Shown here: positions 59,223-64,000 of the stretch, piece after piece
Layout of the letters: each line of letters starts with the position of its first letter
Numbering within the stretch: position 1 is the stretch's first letter
Assembly: GCA_964542165.1 (NCBI GenBank)
Contig: CAZITQ010000003.1
Span: 40,183 to 104,182 of the forward strand
DNA from: CAYTBN01 sp964542165
GTDB lineage: Bacteria > Myxococcota_A > UBA796 > UBA9615 > CAYRNR01
Direction: 5' to 3'
Length of the DNA: 64,000 nucleotides
Translations under genes and position numbers: made by a program
Notes under the pieces: model-generated
Databases searched by the model: none
Told to the model about the DNA's origin: nothing
What the model saw: only the letters and a program-made list of their open reading frames with translations

Positions 59223-62200
59223 CCGGTGTGTCCGCCGAGCGCCACTACCTGGCGACCCTCGCCCTGATCTTGGCCCTGGTCGGGACCCCGGGAACACGGG
59301 CCGAAGAGGGCATTGCGGCCCCGGCGACCGCAGATCCGCTGGCCGCCCTCGAACCCCTGTTCCTTCAGTGCGGCGGCGGGAGCGAGCCGGCGTGCGAGGA
59401 GCTCCGCGACTGGCGGAGGGCGCAGGACGGATCGTCGCCGCACCTCGCGCGATATCGGGACCGCATGGAGCGGGCCCTCGAGAGCGCCTGCGTGGCGATG
59501 AACGCGAAGGCCTGCATCGAGGCGGGGGGGGACCTGCTCGACTGGATGCGCGGAGGCCGGGACACGGACCGGGGCGTCTCCCTGCTCGAGCGGGCCTGCG
59601 ATGTGGGGGGGCCACGGGACTGCCTCGCGTCCGCCTGGATTCTCGCCCAGCGCGGGATGCCGGGCGCGCACGACGCCACCCGGGCCCGCCTACTCGAGCG
59701 TGCTTGTGACGGAGATCTGGGCGAGGGCTGCAACCAGCTGGGGGTGGTGCTCAGCAAGGATGAGGGTGTCCCGGCCGATCTTCCGCGGGCCCTCGAGCTG
59801 TTCGACAGGGCCTGCGAACTCGACATGCCCTGGGGTTGCTACAACGCCGCAATGGCCTACCTCGAGGGGCTGGGGACGGATCCGGACCTCGCCCGCGCCC
59901 GGGAGGGACTTCAGCGGGCCTGTGACGCGGGTGTGGGCAACGCCTGCTTCGCGCAGGGGCGGCTGGACTTCGACTCCGGCGCCGGGGTCGAGGCGATCCC
60001 CCGATTCGAGGAGGCCTGCCACAACGGCGACCGGCATGGCTGCACCGCGGCCGGTGCGCTCTACCGGAGGTTCCACCCCCGAGACATCCGCGGCGAGCGA
60101 TACCTCGACCGAGCGTGCGACGCCGGCGTCCCCGACGGCTGCCACGAACTGGCGATGTTGCTGGTGGACAGGGGACAGCAGGCGGAGGCGGTGCCGTACT
60201 TCCAGCGCGCGGTGGACTACCGGAGGCGCAACGACGGACACCGCCACGCCGACACCTGCGCGGCGCACCGCAACCTCGGCGTCGTTCTGGACATGGCGGG
60301 GTACCCCGAACTGGCCGTCGAGGAGCTGAACGCCGCGCTCGCGTGCAGCGAGGAGGCCCTGGGGTCCCGCACTCCGGGGACCGGCAGCGTCCGCGCCGCC
60401 CTGGGCCGGGCCCTGGACGATCTGGGCCGGACGGTCGAAGCCATCGCACAGCTCGAGGGGGCCATCGATGTCCTCGACGAGAGTCTGGGACCGGACCACG
60501 ACGACACCGTGAGCGCCATGCACGATCTGGCCATGGTCCGGTTCAGCGCGGGAGACCATCCCGCGGGAATCGACCTCGAAGCGCGGGTCCACGACAGGCG
60601 CCTCGCCACCCACGGCGAGCTCCACCCGGCCACGGCCCGCTCGGCGAGCAACCTGGGACTGATGCTGCTCGAGAGCGGGGACGCGGAGGGGGCGCTGCCG
60701 TACCTGGAGTCCGCCCTGACGACCCGGGAGCTGCTCCTGGGCGATGGCGATCTAGCCACGGTGGACGCCTACAACAACCTGGCCACCGCGCTGGCGGGCG
60801 TGGGCCGCTACGTCGAGGCCGAGGCCCTGCAGCGGGTGGCCTGCGACCTCCGCGCCGCCCTCCAGGGCGAGGACCACGTCGACAGCGTGATGATGCGGTT
60901 CAACCTGGCGGGGCTGCTCGACGACCAGGGGAAGTACGTCGAGGCGCTGGCGATCGTGGACGCGGCGCTGCCGGCGGTGGCGGCCTTCGAGGCCCAGGCG
61001 CCGGTCATGGCCGGGCGGGCGTACACCCAGGCGGGCAAGGTCGTCCTGTCCACCGGCGATCGCACCCGGGCCCGCACCCTCTCGGAGCGGGGACGTGAGA
61101 TCCTGAGCGGGATCCTGGGGCCTGCGAATCCGATCACCGTCCAGGCGACGGCCAACGTCGCAGCCTGCATGCTGCTGGAGCGCGATCTGGAGGGGGCCGA
61201 GCAGCTCCTGGCGGAGGCCCACGATGCCGCCGTCGCGGCCCTCGGTCCCGACCACCCGCACACGGCGTCGATGTTGAACAACCTCGCGACGGTGCTCGCG
61301 GAGGCGGGTGAGTTCACCCGCGCCGCCGAGATGTTCGAGGACGTCGCCGTGATCCGCCACCGACGGCTCGGTGACGCCCACCCCGAGACCCTGCTGACCG
61401 AGTGCAACCTGGGGGTGATCGAGGGGTACCTCGGAAGGACCGACGAGTCCTTCGTCAGGCTCGAAGGGGCCCTCGCCCTGGCCGAGGCCCACCTCAGCCC
61501 GGACCACAACACGACCGCCCTGCTCCGGGCCAACCTGGCGTGGATGTACGAGGCCCGCGGCGAGTTCGAGGGCGCGCTCGCGATCCTGGACCGCTCCCTC
61601 GCGGCCACCGAGGAGGTCAAGGGCGCGGACCACCCGGACTGTGCCCTGCCCCTGCACTCGCTGGCCCGCATCCGGCTGACTCTCGGGGAGTCCCGGGCGG
61701 CCATCGACCTGGCCGAGCGTGCGATCGAGCTGCTGCAGGGCGAGGCGGGAGCGCCCCAGCCGATCCTGGGCTTCGCGTGGGGGATCCTGGCCCGGGCTCA
61801 CGAGGCCAGGGGGGACCTGGATGCGGCGCTCGAGGCCGACCGCGAGGCCGGTGCGATCCTGGAGGCCGCGCTCGCGGCGGACGATCCCCGCCTCGCCGGT
61901 CACTGGAACAACCTGGGCCTGCACGCCGCCCGCTCGGGCGACCTGGAGACCGCCCAGGAGATGTACTCCAGGGCGCTCGCGCTGTTCGCGGGCGATGGAG
62001 CGAGCGGAGGGCACGAGAAACGCCTCGTGCTGCAGAACCTCACGCTCACGCAGATCCAGCTGGGGGATCCGTTGGCGGCGGGGGCTTCCCTCGACGCGCT
62101 GCTGGCCGAGGAGGAGGGCATGCTCGCCCGCCACCTGGCCATCGGGTCGTCCGAGGAGTCGATGACCTTCGCCCAGCTGTTCACCGAGAGCACCACGATG

Positions 62201-63826
62201 GTGGTCTCGTGGAACCTCACGGTTCGCCCCGACGACGCCGCGGCCACCCGGAGGTCACTGCAGACCCTCGTGCGGCGCAAGGGGCGCGTGCTGGACTCCG
62301 AGTCCGGGATCATCCGCCGCGCGCGGGCCGATCTCGACCAGGAGTCGACCGCGCTGCTGGACGACCTGCGGCGGGCGATGACCGAGCTGGACGCGCTGAA
62401 CCGCCGGCCCGCCGCAGAGACATCTCCCGATCTGAAGCGCGCCTCGCTCCTGCGCAAGCGGGAGGAGGTGGTGGGCCTGCGTCAGGCCCTGGCGCGTCGG
62501 GGAGCCGGACTCGATCCCGAGGCCGAGGCGGTCGACCTGGAGCGGGTGGGGATCCACATCCCCGACGCTGCCGCCCTGGTCGAGTACGTGCTCTACGAGC
62601 CCATGGTGTTCCCGGACGTCCCGGGGCAGGCAGTCTCCTGGGGGTTGCCCCGCTACGGCGTGTACGTCCTGTTCCCCGACGGCAGGATCCACGCGGTGGA
62701 TCTGGGCGGCGCCGGCGCCATCCACCTGCGCATGGCCGAGCTGAGGGGCGCCCTCCAGCGGCGAGAGGATCCCCGGGGGCCGGCCACCGCGCTCCACGCC
62801 GCCCTGCTGGCCCCCCTGGAGGAGTCCCTCGCCGGGGTGGACCACCTGATCGTCTCGCCCGACGGCGAACTGGGGTTGCTGCCGTGGGGTGCCCTGGTCG
62901 ACGGGGAGGGGCGGTACCTCGGGCTGGGTGATCGGTTGATCACCACGGTGACCAGCGGCCGGGACCTGCTGCACCTGGCGGAGCCGGCCGAGGTGGGGGG
63001 GGCGGCGCTGGTGATCGCCGACGTGGACTTCGACGGGCACGGATCGCGCGCCGATGCGGACGACCTGCCGGCGGGGCCGACCGCGCCCCACCCCGGCCCG
63101 GTCGAATCCTGTGGCGGTCCGTGGGCGCGCTTGCCCCACACGGCCGAGGAGGGGGCGCGCATCGCCGGGCTCCTGCCCGGGAGCACTCTGCTCCGGGGTT
63201 CCGAGGCGACGGAGACGGCCCTCAAGGAGACCCGCGCGCCGCGGGTCTTGCACGTCGCATCCCACGGCTGCTTCGCAGGGGCCGAGCGGGACGGGTTGCC
63301 CTCCGGGGGGCGCGGCGCTCGGCGGACGACCGGCGCGAGGGACTCGATCCCCCTGCTGTCCGCCCTGGGATTACTCGCGAATCCGGGCGGTGGTGAGGTC
63401 CTCCTGGACAGCGGGATCGTGCTGGCCGGCGCGAACGGGTCCTGGGCGTCGGACGACAACGGGTTCCTGAGCGCCGCCGAGCTCTCGCTGCTGGATCTTC
63501 GGGGCACCGAGCTCGCCGTGCTCAGCGCCTGCGAGACCGGGGTCGGCGAGGTCCGCTTCGGCGAGGGGGTCATGGGCCTGCGTCGGGCGCTCCTGCTCGC
63601 CGGCGCGCGGACCCAGGTCCTGAGCCTGTGGACGGTGGCGGACGATGCCACGGCCCGTCTGATGATGGCGTTGTACGAGGCGCTGCTGGACGGGATGCCC
63701 CGGGGTGAGGCCCTGCGAAGGGCCCGCCGCGATCTCGCCGCGGATCCCCGCTGGTCCCACCCCTACTTCTGGGCCTCGTTCGAGCTGTCCGGAGCGTGGG
63801 AGGGCTACACTCCCCTCCCCCGCTGA
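59219..63826 (+). CDS. Exported Sel1/TPR-CHAT caspase-like protease
   Basis: The 1535-residue protein has a signal peptide (about 8-28) and a Cys-rich Sel1-like region (about 40-330; repeats of the form RACDxGxxxGC). A long TPR array of the kinesin-light-chain type (about 330-940) and a C-terminal CHAT domain (about 1150-1530) follow. The catalytic dyad is present: His1349 in VLHVASHGCF and Cys1438 in LSACETGVGE. The segments GVMGLRRALLLAGARTQVLSLW and HPYFWASFELSG are typical of CHAT. CHAT enzymes are caspase-family proteases controlled by their TPRs. The GTG overlaps the FGE-like stop. Its 3' end overlaps the convergent MYXO-CTERM gene by 22 nt. Confidence 0.87.
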   Translation: MTGVSAERHYLATLALILALVGTPGTRAEEGIAAPATADPLAALEPLFLQCGGGSEPACEELRDWRRAQDGSSPHLARYRDRMERALESACVAMNAKACIEAGGDLLDWMRGGRDTDRGVSLLERACDVGGPRDCLASAWILAQRGMPGAHDATRARLLERACDGDLGEGCNQLGVVLSKDEGVPADLPRALELFDRACELDMPWGCYNAAMAYLEGLGTDPDLARAREGLQRACDAGVGNACFAQGRLDFDSGAGVEAIPRFEEACHNGDRHGCTAAGALYRRFHPRDIRGERYLDRACDAGVPDGCHELAMLLVDRGQQAEAVPYFQRAVDYRRRNDGHRHADTCAAHRNLGVVLDMAGYPELAVEELNAALACSEEALGSRTPGTGSVRAALGRALDDLGRTVEAIAQLEGAIDVLDESLGPDHDDTVSAMHDLAMVRFSAGDHPAGIDLEARVHDRRLATHGELHPATARSASNLGLMLLESGDAEGALPYLESALTTRELLLGDGDLATVDAYNNLATALAGVGRYVEAEALQRVACDLRAALQGEDHVDSVMMRFNLAGLLDDQGKYVEALAIVDAALPAVAAFEAQAPVMAGRAYTQAGKVVLSTGDRTRARTLSERGREILSGILGPANPITVQATANVAACMLLERDLEGAEQLLAEAHDAAVAALGPDHPHTASMLNNLATVLAEAGEFTRAAEMFEDVAVIRHRRLGDAHPETLLTECNLGVIEGYLGRTDESFVRLEGALALAEAHLSPDHNTTALLRANLAWMYEARGEFEGALAILDRSLAATEEVKGADHPDCALPLHSLARIRLTLGESRAAIDLAERAIELLQGEAGAPQPILGFAWGILARAHEARGDLDAALEADREAGAILEAALAADDPRLAGHWNNLGLHAARSGDLETAQEMYSRALALFAGDGASGGHEKRLVLQNLTLTQIQLGDPLAAGASLDALLAEEEGMLARHLAIGSSEESMTFAQLFTESTTMVVSWNLTVRPDDAAATRRSLQTLVRRKGRVLDSESGIIRRARADLDQESTALLDDLRRAMTELDALNRRPAAETSPDLKRASLLRKREEVVGLRQALARRGAGLDPEAEAVDLERVGIHIPDAAALVEYVLYEPMVFPDVPGQAVSWGLPRYGVYVLFPDGRIHAVDLGGAGAIHLRMAELRGALQRREDPRGPATALHAALLAPLEESLAGVDHLIVSPDGELGLLPWGALVDGEGRYLGLGDRLITTVTSGRDLLHLAEPAEVGGAALVIADVDFDGHGSRADADDLPAGPTAPHPGPVESCGGPWARLPHTAEEGARIAGLLPGSTLLRGSEATETALKETRAPRVLHVASHGCFAGAERDGLPSGGRGARRTTGARDSIPLLSALGLLANPGGGEVLLDSGIVLAGANGSWASDDNGFLSAAELSLLDLRGTELAVLSACETGVGEVRFGEGVMGLRRALLLAGARTQVLSLWTVADDATARLMMALYEALLDGMPRGEALRRARRDLAADPRWSHPYFWASFELSGAWEGYTPLPR

Positions 63827-64000
63827 CCCCGGCTTCGCCGGAGCGCCACGAGGACGGCGAGACCCAGGCCGGCCCAGGGTGCCGACGCCGACGGCGCCTG
63901 GCGACACGCGCAATTGGACTCGATGGGGAGGGCCTCGGTGTCGTCGTCGCCGGACGCGTCGTCGTCGCCCGAGGTGTCATCGTCGCCGGCGCTGTCGTCG
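63805..64000 (-). CDS. Partial C-terminus of a MYXO-CTERM-type surface protein
   Basis: The gene enters from beyond the window end; 64 C-terminal residues are visible. They comprise an acidic Asp/Ser/Thr/Gly linker (DDSAGDDDTSGDDDASGDDD) and then SNCACRQAPSASAPWAGLGL, AVLVALRRSRG and a short basic tail. The Cys-x-Cys, hydrophobic helix and Arg-rich end match the MYXO-CTERM surface-sorting signal. The protein is therefore probably exported and processed at the cell surface. The rest, and hence its function, is unknown. Confidence 0.75.
   Translation of the reverse strand, partial: DDSAGDDDTSGDDDASGDDDTEALPIESNCACRQAPSASAPWAGLGLAVLVALRRSRGQRGRGV

Overview
The window is one GC-rich stretch with coding density above 95 % and very many 4-nt ATGA/GTGA gene overlaps. 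Several family traits point to the Myxococcota or a close relative in the former Deltaproteobacteria. They are a MYXO-CTERM-like tail (63805-64000), an AgmX/PglI-like C-terminal domain behind an FHA-like domain (45992-47233), MopE-type Asp/Cys repeats, DDDSA-type acidic tails, and exported Sel1/TPR-CHAT and WD40 proteins. The placement is an inference from protein families only. No rRNA, tRNA, CRISPR array, insertion sequence or prophage was seen.

Region 1 (1-29359, all minus strand) is an almost complete flagellar basal-body, export and motor locus. In transcription order it runs: sigma-54 activator, large exported TPR protein, [sigma-54 promoter] flgB flgC fliE fliF fliG fliH fliI fliJ, MotE/FlbB-like gene, fliK flgD, TIGR02530-type gene, flgE, HDOD-domain gene, [sigma-54 promoter] motA motB fliL fliM fliN fliO fliP fliQ fliR flhB flhA flhF fliA flgF flgG, and the first codons of what is probably flgA. 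Both internal sigma-54 promoters match TGGCACG-N4-TTGCW at all or all but one position. A shared palindrome, CCGTCAA-N4-TTGACGG, lies upstream of both and is the likely enhancer site for the activator encoded at the head of the locus. FlhF has lost its GTPase signature residues and no flhG lies between flhF and fliA. Filament, hook-junction, L/P-ring and chemotaxis genes are outside the window.

Region 2 (29549-36127) holds a diguanylate cyclase, a divergent pseudo-receiver gene whose end is truncated by a perfect 50-bp tandem duplication, a two-gene peptidase operon (PepT and an M24 peptidase), a tiny lipoprotein, and a lipoprotein with ASH-like domains plus seven MopE-type repeats.

Region 3 (36195-45986, plus strand) is a nine-gene operon resembling a dissociated type II fatty-acid/polyketide synthase. 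It encodes a glycosyltransferase, a hotdog dehydratase, two alternating pairs of active ketosynthase and Cys-less ketosynthase (chain-length-factor-like), a two-domain Fe-S flavoprotein reductase, an unusually long acyl carrier protein and a membrane-anchored left-handed beta-helix acyltransferase. No ketoreductase is present. It looks like an undescribed relative of aryl-polyene or ladderane-type lipid clusters.

Region 4 (45992-54007) contains the FHA/AgmX-tail protein, an uncharacterised soluble protein, an ECF sigma / anti-sigma / YbjQ-like operon, a UbiA-family protein overlapping a histidine kinase, and a minus-strand glycan operon (GT2, APS kinase, WecG/TagA-type transferase).

Region 5 (54087-64000) encodes exported proteins: an aspartic-protease-like/PDZ protein, then a tightly coupled trio of 14-blade WD40 protein, FGE-sulfatase-like protein and 1535-residue Sel1/TPR-CHAT protease. 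Each member of the trio has a signal-peptide-like N-terminus. It ends with a convergent partial MYXO-CTERM-type protein. The trio and Region 3 are the best candidates for undescribed systems.
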